NCBI RefSeq assembly: GCF_019320115.1 | Contig: NC_089586.1 | Location: 2,504,804 to 2,568,803 of the forward strand | Source: Miscanthus floridulus | Lineage: Eukaryota > Streptophyta > Magnoliopsida > Poales > Poaceae | Direction of reading: 5' to 3' | Length of the DNA: 64,000 nt | Shown: positions 1 to 10,940 of the stretch, one piece after another | Numbering within the stretch: position 1 is the first letter of the stretch | Layout: each line of letters starts with the position of its first letter | Translations under genes and position numbers: made by a program | The notes under the pieces: generated by a model | The model's database searches: none | Told to the model about the DNA's origin: nothing | The model's input: only the letters and a program-made list of their open reading frames with translations

Positions 1-405
1 CGCTGATGCTGCCGCCCGCCTCGCCTCAATTTGCTGCGGAAACCAGATTGCGTATGTATCGGTCCGCGCCCAGCCTCTGCGCTGCGTCCCTAGTTGCGAT
101 GTCACTGCAGTGCACGCCCATGTAACTACCGGTATCTACTCTGAGTTTGTATCAAAAAGACTATCATGTCATGTGAACGAAAACTCTCTGCAGTTTGCTA
201 GCTACCTCTTGAGTCTCTGGTTTCAAGGGAGCTTATACAAGCTGCTTTCACTTGATAGAGTTGCTTGCACCTCTACCAACAACGCTAGAACTTAACTGTA
301 GTGAAAACGTGTATCCATGATCTCTATGTAGTGTCGGGTTGTATACTGAGTTTTTTTTTTTGGGAAATGGTTGATAAAGTACGTGGATTGACGCTAGATT
401 TTGTT
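1..405. other. Unassigned sequence at left edge
   Basis: The first 100 bases are GC-rich and the rest is AT-rich. I see no long open frame, no splice-bounded exon and no repeat that I recognise. It ends in the 9-bp sequence GATTTTGTT (397-405) that forms the left target duplication of the next element. Confidence 0.4.
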
Positions 406-579
406 GCTTAGAGCATCTCCAAGAGTTTCCTAAACATCTTCCTAATCCTTGTTTTTTTGAAAAATTGGAAAAAAAAAACCCTCTCCAACAACTCCTAATA
501 TTTACTCATAATCTTTTAGGACAAAATTCCTCCTCCTTCCGCGTAACTTTACACGGACGAAGCCACGCGTGAAGATGCC

Positions 580-906
580 ATGCACCTCCAGCGCGTGCCC
601 CCACCCCGGTACCCAACCCCACTCCCGTCGCTGTCAAGGCCTCCGGGGGGCGCCCGCCGCCGCAGCGCTCCGCCCAGCCCCAGCGTGCGTCGAGCGTGCG
701 TCGTCGCTGCCCGCCGCCTCTTCAGCACTGGCGGCGCGCCGTTCCGCCACGACGACTTCGACAGCAGCGAGGAGTACAACGGCGACGAGGAGGAGGAGTA
801 CAGCGGCGATGAGGATGTCGTCTACGATCGCCTCCGTTCGCGCGGCTTCTCCGTCTCCATGTTCTCCTCAGCAGGCCGTTCCGTGCCTCCGTTTCCGCTC
901 GTTTGA
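580..906 (+). pseudogene. Captured open frame, possible organelle-targeted N-terminus
   Basis: This 108-codon frame starts with ATG and has an Arg/Ser/Pro-rich first half with almost no acidic residues. It contains RRLFSTGG, which resembles a mitochondrial presequence cleavage region, and then switches to a highly acidic Asp/Glu/Tyr stretch (about residues 62-82). That composition is unlike random translation of GC-rich DNA. I do not recognise the parent gene. It overlaps the 5' side of the zinc-finger fragment on the other strand, so at least one of the two is not in its original context. It may be a first exon captured separately by the Pack-MULE. Confidence 0.35.
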
Positions 907-1393
907 TTTCAACCTCGTGAAGAAGGGGCCTCGTGAACAACGCGGCGGGAGATGCAAGCAACGCGGCGGATGCAACAGAGATGTGAGCAGCAGCAGCCTC
1001 GTGAAGAAGAGGCCTCGTGATCTGTACGGTGGGAGATGCAAGCAACGCGGCGGATGCAACAGAGATGTGAGCAGCAGCAGCCTCCTCACCTGCATGCATG
1101 GAGAGGTGGTGTGCCTCCAGCGCCTCCCACTTGCTGAACTGCTCGCCGCACCTGTGGCAGCTGAGCCCACCGGAGGAGCCCTTACCGGCGCCGTGTTTGG
1201 CGCCGGTTTCGTCGCAGGACGCGCGGTGTCCGTTCCCGTTCGCCACGGAGCCGTTCCTCTCGACCAGCACGTTCGGGGACCTCGGCGGCGTGCAGCGCGC
1301 GCCGCCGCCGCCCCGCACGGAGCCGCTGTACGACAGGCCGTGTCCTCCGGCTCCAGCCCACGCGGGGCCCAGCGTGCCGACGAACGACGACAC
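722..1393 (-). pseudogene. Captured C2H2 zinc-finger gene fragment
   Basis: The minus-strand frame of 223 codons contains one plant-type C2H2 finger, CHRCGEQFSKWEALEAHHLSMH (Cys-x2-Cys, then His-x3-x-His) near residues 79-100. It is preceded by a Ser/Gly/Arg-rich stretch with short basic patches. The GEQF-KWEALEAHHLS form is characteristic of a small family of plant single-finger nuclear proteins. After the finger the frame runs into an 84-bp tandem duplication and then into low-complexity Arg/His sequence, so the natural C-terminus is missing. It lies wholly inside the Pack-MULE, so it is a captured copy. A start at 1393 is a convenience of the open frame and is not proven. Confidence 0.62.
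913..1080. repeat. 84-bp tandem duplication
   Basis: Units 913-996 and 997-1080 are nearly identical. They differ mainly in a short block (GAACAACGCGGC against GATCTGTACGGT). Because 84 is a multiple of three, the minus-strand frame stays open and a 28-residue segment (HISVASAALLASP core) is repeated. Confidence 0.9.
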
Positions 1394-1792
1394 GACGCCG
1401 CGGCCACCGTCGGCCTCGTGAACAATGTGTAGCAGCTCGCTAGCTATATATGCTTTGCTATGCTAGGTAGCCAATGAAGTGCTCGGGCCGGCAAGCAAAA
1501 GCTACTAGCAAGTTCATCATATTGTACCGTACCAGCGGCAGTGTCGTCAGTGTGTGATCTCCAAAAGACATGGCTAGCTGCTGCTGTACATGATGGTTGG
1601 TTTTGTATGGTGAGTGGGAAAAAAAGAAGACCGCAAAAAAAGTCAAATGGGATCATCATTTGATTTTTTAAAGTCAAATATTAGAAATTATTGGACATAG
1701 ACTTCTTTTTTTTCTCCTAAAATTTTTTTAGGAGTTGACAAACATAGACTTTTTAGAAGTAATATTTAGAGAACTCTTGGAGATGCTCTAAG

Positions 1793-3026
1793 GACCTTGT
1801 TGGCGCCTATCCTTAGCGAGTAGTATTCTTTTTTTTTGTTCATGATGGGCGTGGTTATGTTCATGGTGTTGTGCGCTTCTTATGCGTATAATTTTCTAAC
1901 TTGTTCTTACAAGCCGAATTATAGTGGATCTTAAAAAACCCTAGTCAAACGTTCTTGCCACCCACTCTCCGATTAGGCAAAAAGAAGCTGTTATTTTAAT
2001 TTGGCCTGCCACATAAAAACATGGCCCATAAAACGCTCCACAAAAAGCTCATTGTGGTTAGAAATAGCAACATTGTTCTAGGGAGAGCCGGAAGAAGGTA
2101 AAAATAATTAGGATAAAATCCATAACCGCACCCATGAGTAATAATAATGAAAAAAATGTTTCATGACCATAACGGTTGGTTACCTAAATGTGATCATGAT
2201 TGATTTGGCATGTACCATGCAAGGCTGCTTGTGCAGACAAGAGAGAGAAATTATTATATCACTAGAAAAGATCGTGGCGTTGCCGCGTATGGCCAGTGGA
2301 CGTGCCCATTGTATTATAGATGGTCCTTGTTTTGTGTACAAATAAAATCATGTGAAAACAACAATTTTCTTACTTGATCAATGATCTAATATAAATATGG
2401 GACTATCATATACTCTGGGCTTACTGAATGCAGGGGCCTGATAAAACTATCCATATTAATAACTTCAGTAAAGGAAGGTGGAATAGGGTGTTTTTAGGAT
2501 ATTGGGGAGAATATATGCCAGTTTAAATGAAACTTATGAGTAAATCATGATTATTTGGTTCAACATTTTTCAATCTGGGGCATATAACATAGAGAATATG
2601 AGGTTCTGATACTGGAACATGAGATGGTGCAATTAACATCATTAGAAGGTTAGGATACCTGGCGACTAATCAATTTCAAATCTCTTAATAGGAATCTTGC
2701 TTATGCCATTAAGATGTATAATGACTACTGAAAAGTTCAAAGTACTAAGGACACATTTTGGAGAATTGAGTATTATCACAACAGAATACATAATATATTG
2801 GACACATATTATATCAAATACTTGGTGTGCATAAACTTCTGATTCTAAACACGAAAAGAGCTGAGCAACCTAATCAAGCATGAGGTGAATCGGTTTCTTT
2901 CTAAAATTGTGCATCTACATCTAGTGGAACGTATTCTGTTCTAACTCCAACACCATCCCAGCACTCTATGGCTGTCGTGGGCACCGTGGCCGAATCACCG
3001 TTCTTGTTGTCTAACAACGCCAGCCT
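1793..3026. other. AT-rich intergenic sequence
   Basis: No supported gene, RNA or terminal repeat was found here. The sequence is AT-rich and carries only short scattered open frames. Confidence 0.5.
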
Positions 3027-3082
3027 TCACTGCTTACGCAGTCGAGCACAAACTCTGGTGCACCTGTGACACCGACTGCAAT

Positions 3083-3535
3083 ATGAACTGGGCACGCTTG
3101 CCATTGAAGATGGTGTTAGAGGAACCCTGCCATAGCAACGGCTCCTGGCACCTTGATGCCGCCATGGCCGGTGGGGTCGGCGACGTGGTGGCCGCGCTTG
3201 CCACGTTGGTGTTTGGGCAGGAGCTGTTCCTGCTTCAGTTGCACTCCGTGGACCATGCTGGTCTTGAGGGTCACTGCCAATGGCTGCTGCAGCTGGTGGT
3301 GGCGGCATCCCTCATCACGATCACTGCCAGCGCCGTCCTGCCAAGGAGCTTCGCCATGGCGGTGGTGCAGTCATCGTCGGTGCTGCTCTAGGGCGTGTGG
3401 TTCATGGTTATGGGCACCGTGGCTTGGTCGACAGTCTGCCTGTGCGGCATGGTGTGTGCGCGTGTGCGGTTGTGGTGCAGGAGTGCCAGCGTCCGTCTCA
3501 GCACTGCCTGAGACAGCTCGGCTAGGCAGCCGACG
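3083..3535 (+). pseudogene. DUF716 (TMEM45-like) membrane protein fragment
   Basis: The translation contains QELFLLQLHSVDHAGLEGH followed by a hydrophobic segment, then PRSFAMAVVQSSSVLL, a stop (TAG at 3389-3391), and in the same frame GVWFMVMGTVAW. This is the order of motifs in plant DUF716 proteins, multi-span membrane proteins of unknown role, where the stop position is normally Gln before GVW. So CAG has become TAG. Only the middle and distal part of a family member is present; the N-terminal helices are missing. A GC-rich island in an AT-rich setting suggests a retained exon or a fragment moved by a transposon, but I found no element ends around it. Confidence 0.6.
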
Positions 3536-3539
3536 GCAA

Positions 3540-5087
3540 CCTTGATCCATGGCAGCTGTAACAAATGAACAAAAAAATAGTCGTGTTCTGTTCACGGAAG
3601 CATGTGGTCTGATTAAAAATCGCTGATATGCTATCAAGAAAGTATTTAGTGACATGAAAAAACTTCACACAAAGAAAGCGTGAAAAACACAGATATAGTA
3701 TCAAGTATGTATAAGATTATCTGGATGAGGAGCTTCCTACAACTGTTAGGCCCGGATTATAAAACTCAATCTGTACTCGAATATAGGATAGTAAATGATT
3801 CTAAGTTCAAGAATTCTAAGTTCGGAATGTTGTAGTACGAAAGTAGATAGTCCAGAAAGTAGAGATAGATAGTTTCTACCTTACTTGCTTATCTGTCCTA
3901 ATACAATGTATATGACTTGACTGACATTTAAAACACCAAAATTAACTTAGTAAATTTAAATCATTGATCATCACACTCACATTAAGTCATCACAGCAAGA
4001 ACTTAGTTAATTTAAATCACAAGTCACAAGCAATAGATTACAAATCAGAATATTTCTCATTAGACAGTAGAAGCATAGCATGCAAGAAACTCACGGTTAT
4101 AACTTAGAGTACTGGGTAAGCTATAAGGCAAGAATTTATCATGCCCGTACACCTATCTCGCAATGTAGCACTACAAGGTATGTAATATCTAACTTGTACA
4201 ATAAAAAAATTAAACATTAAGTTCTCAGCAATATACAATACAGAATCATGCTTGACAGAGTCAGAGATCTGACATACAGCAGCAGCAAACCAAATTGCAG
4301 GAAGCAGCCATCAAGCAGTACTGCAGTGGGCACTTTATCATTGCATCCTATTGTATATTCAAGTTAGGTGTAGATCAAATTGTAGAAAGGAGTAGCAGGC
4401 GTAATCCTGAAACCACAATATACCAAAATTGCACCTATTTAACTAAGTTTTTATCCGAATCAGTACAGACAACCTTAAAACTTTAGGAAAAAATAAATAT
4501 TAGAGAAACATATGAGTTGGGATAGGAACACACAGATCACTGATACTCTATATACTATTAGACATATATTTTTTCCACAACTAATTCAACCAATTAGCAT
4601 ACTAGATTTATTCAACCATGAGTTGGGATAGCATTTATTAAACCTTAATGCCTACTTCTAATGCAGTTCAGAGGCAAGGATAATTCTTGTTTAGCTCAGT
4701 TCAAGCATATGTAATGGCTGGACAAATTTGAGGTTCAGAATCAATTGAGACATGGTTACTGGCATGAAAATTACAGACGTGCAGCGGTATTAAAAAGATC
4801 ACTTCTGAATTTGAGCTTTCTAGATTGTAACTAAAACAGTCCACCAAACAAACATCAGAATGTGCATATGCAGCAAGCTAGGTCATCCTCATTCACTAAA
4901 CTATAGTATCTAGGCAAACATCACTATTATATCCAGGCACACATACACGTCTAACTCAGGAATAACAGTTCATCTCTTGCCCTTAGATGCCAATCGATAG
5001 ATCATCTCCATGCACACAGAAGCATCTCACGATGGCTCAAATCTAACACAAAAATTAATGGCTAGAGAAGAAGGGAGAGCTCACCTC
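3540..5087. other. AT-rich sequence without recognisable gene
   Basis: No supported exon or mobile-element end was found. The stretch could be intronic relative to the minus-strand leader at 5088-5860, but no acceptor or coding exon convinced me. Confidence 0.4.
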
Positions 5088-5860
5088 ATCTAGGAGCGGG
5101 CGAAGGGGTGAGGTCAGAGGACGAGGAAGGCCTCCCGTCGACTGTAAATCGACATCGCCTCAGGCCCCTTCGGTCTGAGAACCAGCCCACTGAGGGACAC
5201 CCAAGTGCGGGTGCAGCTGACCAAGGGACAAGCCGTCGATGCCGCGTTCACTACAGCCTGAAAGGTGGATGGAGCCCCCCCCCCCCCGCCCGCGCTGAGG
5301 TGGCCACAGCCGCCGTGTCTGCGCCCGCCGCCCGCTACAGGGTGGCCGGAGCCACCACGCTCGCATAGCCGACCGCGCCGGGGTCACAGGGGCAGCTGGG
5401 GCCCTGCCCGAGCTAGGATGGCTAGGGCCAATGGGGCCCCCACCCACGTTGGGATGGCTAGGAACGCGGCGCCCGCTCTAGAAGGAGGAGGGAGGTGCGG
5501 GGGCGGCGGAGGGCAGCAGGAACCGAAGGCGCCCGGGAGCGGGTTCGCGAGGATTCGTGACCGCCCGGGTTGACGGCTTAACAGGTGTGAGACCCGCTGC
5601 AACCTAGATCGGACGGTCCATATAGCATCTTGGCTGGATCTAACGACTAGAGGGTTTGCGGGCGACGTGGCCCGATCCGTAGGCCCGCTTTTGGAGGCAG
5701 GATTCCTATATAGAGATTCTACGATGGTAAAGCTGATATGATCAGGGGTGAATCCAGTGTGGGCTCCATGGATGAATAGAGAGGGAAGTGAAAAGAGTAA
5801 AGAGAGAAGAAGAGGGAGGGGAGGAAGAAGAGAAAGAAGAATGGAGATAAGCATCTCTTA
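5088..5860 (-). other. GC-rich leader-like block, possible first exon (minus)
   Basis: On the minus strand the block opens with a long CT-rich run (about 5850-5760) like a 5' leader. It continues as GC-rich sequence and ends in ATGAG followed by GTGAGCTC, a good splice donor at about 5088-5094. A 14-base C run sits at 5275-5288. Overlapping open frames exist on both strands but none resembles a known protein. The block looks like a promoter plus leader exon, either of a degraded gene or of a fragment carried by an unidentified element. Confidence 0.35.
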
Positions 5861-5996
5861 GACTTAAACTTTATATCCGCTTCTGAATCTGATGATGTTT
5901 AAATAATTCACCAAGGTTAAGCCCAGTTAAACCCCGTATATTAGCACTACACGTTTAAACTTTTTTTTAAAAATATTCCTACACTCCGGTATCACG

Positions 5997-7738
5997 TGTA
6001 GGGTCGAGATGGCGGACTAAAGGGGGATGAATAGTTCTTTCTAAAATTAATCACGCTGGCTAACTGAAATAAATGCGGAATTAAAACTATTGGTCTAGCT
6101 AAGACTACACCCCTTTATCTAAGTTCTCAAGCACCTTATAAAAGATCATAGTTAAGCAAAAAGGTGCCGGGCTAGTTAGAGCTCACCTAATAATTCTAGC
6201 TTGCAAGGTCATACAAACCTATGCAACTAGTTCTTCAAGCAATTGGGGGAGCTCCTACACATCTAGTGATGCAAAGCGCACAAAGCTCCTAAACTCACTA
6301 GCAATGCTCCTACACAAGCTAAATTAGAGAGCGCAATACTTAGCTACATAAACTAAGCAATGCAACTAACAAGACTACTCAAGCCAAATTAGTTACACAA
6401 GGGAGCTACTTCTATACTACACAAGCAAAAAGGTAACTAGCAAGCTACACAAGCTTACTTATTACAAGTGCAACTACACAAGCACAATGTGTATGAAAGT
6501 AATTACAAGCTTGTGTAAAGGGATTGCAAACCAACGGGAAGACAAGGACGACACGATGATTTTATCTCGAGGTTCACGTGCTTGCCAACACACTAGTCTC
6601 CGTTGTGTCGACCGCTCACTTGGTGGTTCGGCGGCTAATTGGCATCACCCGTCAAGCCCGCATGTCGAGCACCGCAAGAACCCCCGAACACCCCCTCTCT
6701 GGATAAAAGGGGCGGTGTATCGGACATGGCACATCGGTGCTAATGGCGGTGCCCCCTCTCCTTTTTCTGCTCTTGGGGAAAACACGGCGGTGACACCAGA
6801 CAACACCCGACGGTGCGCCGTTGTGCACAGGGCGGTGCACACCGCCACTGACGGTGCTAGCGCCCAACACCCACTCCTTGGCCTTGTCCAACCGGGCGCC
6901 GCCACAGGGGTGGCGATGCACCGGACAGGGGGTGGTGGTGCCACCCAGGCCAACACCTTTGGCGGTGCACCCTAAGCCCAGTTTCATCTCTTTTTCTTCA
7001 CCTTTGCCAACACCTTTGCAAATGTGTCAACACCATCAAGTGTTCACCAAGTCGTGCACGTGTGTTAGCTTTTCACAAACATTTCCCAAAGGATTAGCAC
7101 TCTTTTCACCACGCCACTCGATCCTAACACGTATGCAAAGTTAGATCATTCAAGTGGCACTAGATGACCGATATGCAAACAATTTTACCCCTCTTAATAG
7201 TATGGTCGTCTATCCTAAAGCCGGTCATCAAATTCTCTACACACCTATGATAGGTGAAATGAAATGCCCTAGGTTATACCTTTGCCTTGCGCATTCCATT
7301 CCATATCCTCCGATATTGATGCAATCACAAATGATATGATCCACTTCATATCATCACATGACCGTATTGGTTTATCGATCTTGACTTCACTTGCTCTTCA
7401 CCGTTGCCTTCGTCCATCGGTGCCAAGTCTTGCTCAAACTTCACCGCCACGTGGTCCATCGCTCCAAAGCCTCTAACTTGCCCTTCACGCTTGCAACCAG
7501 TCCATCAAGCCAAGTCTTATCTTAATCTTCTCCACCTTAGTCACATGACTCAATGTCATGTCTCATATGCAATGAGCTCCTTCATCACATGTGTGAGCCT
7601 TGCAACATATACAAGCCATTTCACCTCCATGGCATAGGTTGCTCACACATGATGTACTTGTGGACTAATTACCTGCGTATCTCACTCAAACACATATTAG
7701 TCCACCTAAGGTTATCACTCAATTACTAAAACTAAACA
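5997..7738 (-). repeat. 3' LTR of element A
   Basis: On the minus strand it runs TGTTTAG...CCCTACA. It aligns along most of its length to 12945-15036 but with large reciprocal indels. It lacks the block present at about 13640-14000 of the other LTR, and has an extra block at about 7140-7380. GC-rich arrays with GGCGGTGC and CACCGGAC words occupy about 6700-6970. Confidence 0.85.
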
Positions 7739-10700
7739 AGGACCCTCCCTTTTCATAATTGATGATAACTCTACAAAGATATGGAAATTAAGCTCAAATT
7801 GATTCATGTTGCTTGCCCAAGCAATTTTACCATGTGTAAATAATATTGGACAAGTACCATGAACCCGAATTGGTAGTATTAGCTCCCCCTACATATGTGC
7901 TAGAGTGTTTGGTTTGAAGCTCGCACATATGTATAGATTGGAATTATGAGAGACTACCAAGGATGCTAAGGTGTATAGAATAAACCTTTGAAGCGTGATA
8001 CCAATCGAAGTTGCACTTTTAACACCATCCTTAGCACCATGAGAATCTAGACAACAAAAATACTAGAAACCCCATGAGATCAACATTATAAGCAAGGTTC
8101 TAGTACCACATGTAAAAATACAAATCTAGCTACCATCCTATGCATGCTAGTTTTCATTGCATCATTCAAGTTCTACAACTAGCATACATCACACAAGCAT
8201 GCATATTAAATTTAAAAACTTATGCAATGCAAGCAAACACATGAATATGCACATATAAAATGCAATCAATCAAAGTTCATGAGCTTGCTCCCCCTACTTG
8301 TGTGCTTCTCTTGTCTAAGAATTTTGATCCTTCTCAATTCTTCAATGTTGCTCCCTCTTTGTCCTTATCCATGTCCAAACTCTACTTCTTTGTCTCAATC
8401 TCTCCTAAAGTTTTTATATCTTTATACAATCTATCCCCCTTTGTCATCAATTTCCATAAAAGGTGTGCTTCTCATTGATGCAAAGGCTTGCATTGGGGTA
8501 GATGATTGAGGCTTGAATTTTACATTTTTTATGGACACCACTTGTATAGCTCTTTAGACACCATGTGTAGGATCTTATGATCTTGATACCAATTGGTGGG
8601 GCACCTCTCCCTATGTCATAGCATGGGTCATTCACTAATCTTGAGCTCTTGTATGTGTGGGAACTTTCTTCATTTCATGATTACTTAAAGTTGAGGATCA
8701 CTTGTGGAACCTTCTTCTTGCATGATTAATACTACGTGTAGATGTGATACCACGTGTATGATTGATTTGTCAATGAAAACCATTTCTTGAACATTTGCTA
8801 TCTTCATGAGTATCACTTGTAAGTTGATCTAGACACCACTTATGAAATCTTCTTGTTTGAGTCTAGATACTACTTGAAACAATCAAACTAGATATCCATT
8901 TGCATTGTTGTCTTATGCTTGTACTCTTGTCACTACCATGAGCTTCTAATGTTGTCTTGAACTAAATTGATTTGCCTAAGCTTCTAAGTCTGGTTTGAAC
9001 CAACGACAAGCTTTTTCACACCTCTTACAAGGGTTATCTTACCAATGTTGTACTTGTCACTTGTTGATAATCCAAATTAAATCAAGTACTTGGTTTCATT
9101 AGCTCATGAACAAACTCATACACAACCACTAGATTAATTAATCATTCAAGCAATAGTGGTAGGCTATGAATTTCAAAGATTTTCATTTGTCATGCATGAT
9201 CCTAATAAGCATGTACTATATGCACTAACCGCATACTAGTAAGGGATGAAATGATCATGCACATTACAATGATACCTTTGCTATGTTGGAGTAGAAGATA
9301 GTCACATAGATTCCAATTCATTGCTCCAATAGCAATGTGAAGTCCAATTTAATAGCTTTGTGAAGACCAATCATCATAGATGGAGTCCATTCTTCACCCA
9401 TATGATTTGAGAACCACTAAGATTAAGTGCACTTTCTTGTTATAGTTTGCTTGCTTCTTCATTTCATCTTTGCTTGCATGAGAGCATTAATGTGAGAATA
9501 CCACTTGAAATATTATTACTAGTTCTCTTTTGGGTGTTGCTTGCTTTTCTTAATCAACCCTTTTGATTGCTTCAACTAAACATCTCAAATGTTTCTCGGA
9601 TCACCACTTCCATATTAGCCTTCCAAGTACCACACTTGGTTTACCTATACATAGACGGCAATCTCCTACACTAGGGAGAAGTGACCTCTCTCCAAAGAAC
9701 TATTTTTGATACTCACTTGAAATAGCTTGATTGATTGATCCAAATAATGGACTTAACTAGATGTGTAACCTTGAATCCTTCTTTAAGTCCTTTTCTTTCT
9801 ACTTGTTTAAGTCATTTTCTTTCTACCAAATGATTTCCAATTGTTACTAGAACTTAAACTTCATCTTCATCTTGAGCTTGGTCTTGATCTTCAATTTGAG
9901 TACCAAATGTGTGCCAAGTACACTCCACAATCAAATGGCCTTGTACTCTTTACTTGTCATGCTTCTAGATCAATTCAAAACTAAACTCAGGTACCTCAAC
10001 CACTTATAAAAATGTTTCCAACTTGAGGACCTTTCAATCAAAGTGACTCTTAATCAATTCAATAATTGTCACTTTTCTGACAGATTCTGTACCCTTCAAT
10101 GATAAATGCATATCTCTCAATGTACAAATCCAAATGCCACATAATTTGGTGGAGATGGGCCTTACTAAGGAATCTAGAAGCTGTAAAAATTTGAGCTTCA
10201 TTTGACTTCTAGATTGCTACCAGATTTCAATTCTTCCACCACTACTACATGCTGAAAGCTGTTGCAAACAAGATCTACTCCAAAACCGAAGCATCTCTTA
10301 TCCAATTCTTATTAATTTTTCACAGAATCTTATACCATAAGTCTAGAGCATGCATACCAAATTTCAAGCCAATTCAAATAGATTGGTCACTCAAACATGG
10401 CTAAGATCACAACTCACTCAGATTTTGCAATATAGGACATATTTCAATCACTTGAGCTATACTTCATCAAATATGAATCAAACTTGAAACTAACTTATTT
10501 GAATACTTTCATAAGACATATATCCATTGAATCCACACTAAGTGTCATCTCATGAATTTATCCAACACAAATCAATCTAAACTTGATCACTAAGCATTTA
10601 TCCATTTAAACATCTCATAGCAAGCAACATTGCATATTTATCCAATTCAATCAACTCATGTGCACCCAAATAAAATGATCAATAAGAGATATACCTTGGT

Positions 10701-10940
10701 TAGCTCATGATCATCTAATTAGCAAGCTTCAACTCAAATATTTTGCAAGTTACCAAATAATCCAATAAATCACCAACAACTTGATAAAATGCACTTGTAC
10801 ATTGATAACATTTGGACTTCACTAACTTGTCATGGCATTGGGATAGAATTGCATTAAGCTTCAATACTTGATTCAACATATGATGATCAATATAAAAACA
10901 ATTGAATCAAGTCTCCAATGCATATGGTACCTACAATCAA
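7739..10940. other. Element A internal region without pol
   Basis: This 3.2 kb AT-rich stretch lies where pol would be expected. Neither strand shows reverse transcriptase, integrase or RNase H motifs, and the open frames are short. A PBS-like word (TTGATACCAATTGGTGGGGCAC at 8583-8604) recurs inside it. A minus-strand string ATTGATGACAAAGGGGGAT (8435-8453) resembles the pol end of SIRE elements, suggesting that pol was lost by internal deletion or replacement. Confidence 0.6.

Larger units (their letters stand above)
406..1792. mobile_element. Pack-MULE-like element carrying host gene fragments
   Basis: The ends form a perfect 19-bp inverted repeat, CTTAGAGCATCTCCAAGAG, at 407-425 and reversed at 1774-1792, with weaker similarity continuing inward for about 15 bp. 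Flanking 9-mers GATTTTGTT (397-405) and GACCTTGTT (1793-1801) match at 7 of 9 positions, with two T/C differences. A 9-bp duplication is the hallmark of Mutator-like elements. The AT-rich ends enclose a GC-rich core (about 560-1440) that looks like captured exons, including a C2H2 zinc finger on the minus strand and an unrelated open frame on the plus strand. There is no transposase, so it would need one in trans. A PIF/Harbinger assignment is the alternative but does not explain a 9-bp duplication. Confidence 0.72.

Noticed and set aside
868..1425. 185-codon minus-strand open frame in the Pack-MULE
   Set aside because: It overlaps the zinc-finger frame out of phase, and its Arg/Ala/Pro-rich translation is what GC-rich DNA gives by chance.
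5265..5573. Open frames in the GC-rich block
   Set aside because: Pro/Ala/Arg low complexity, no motif, and competing frames on the other strand.
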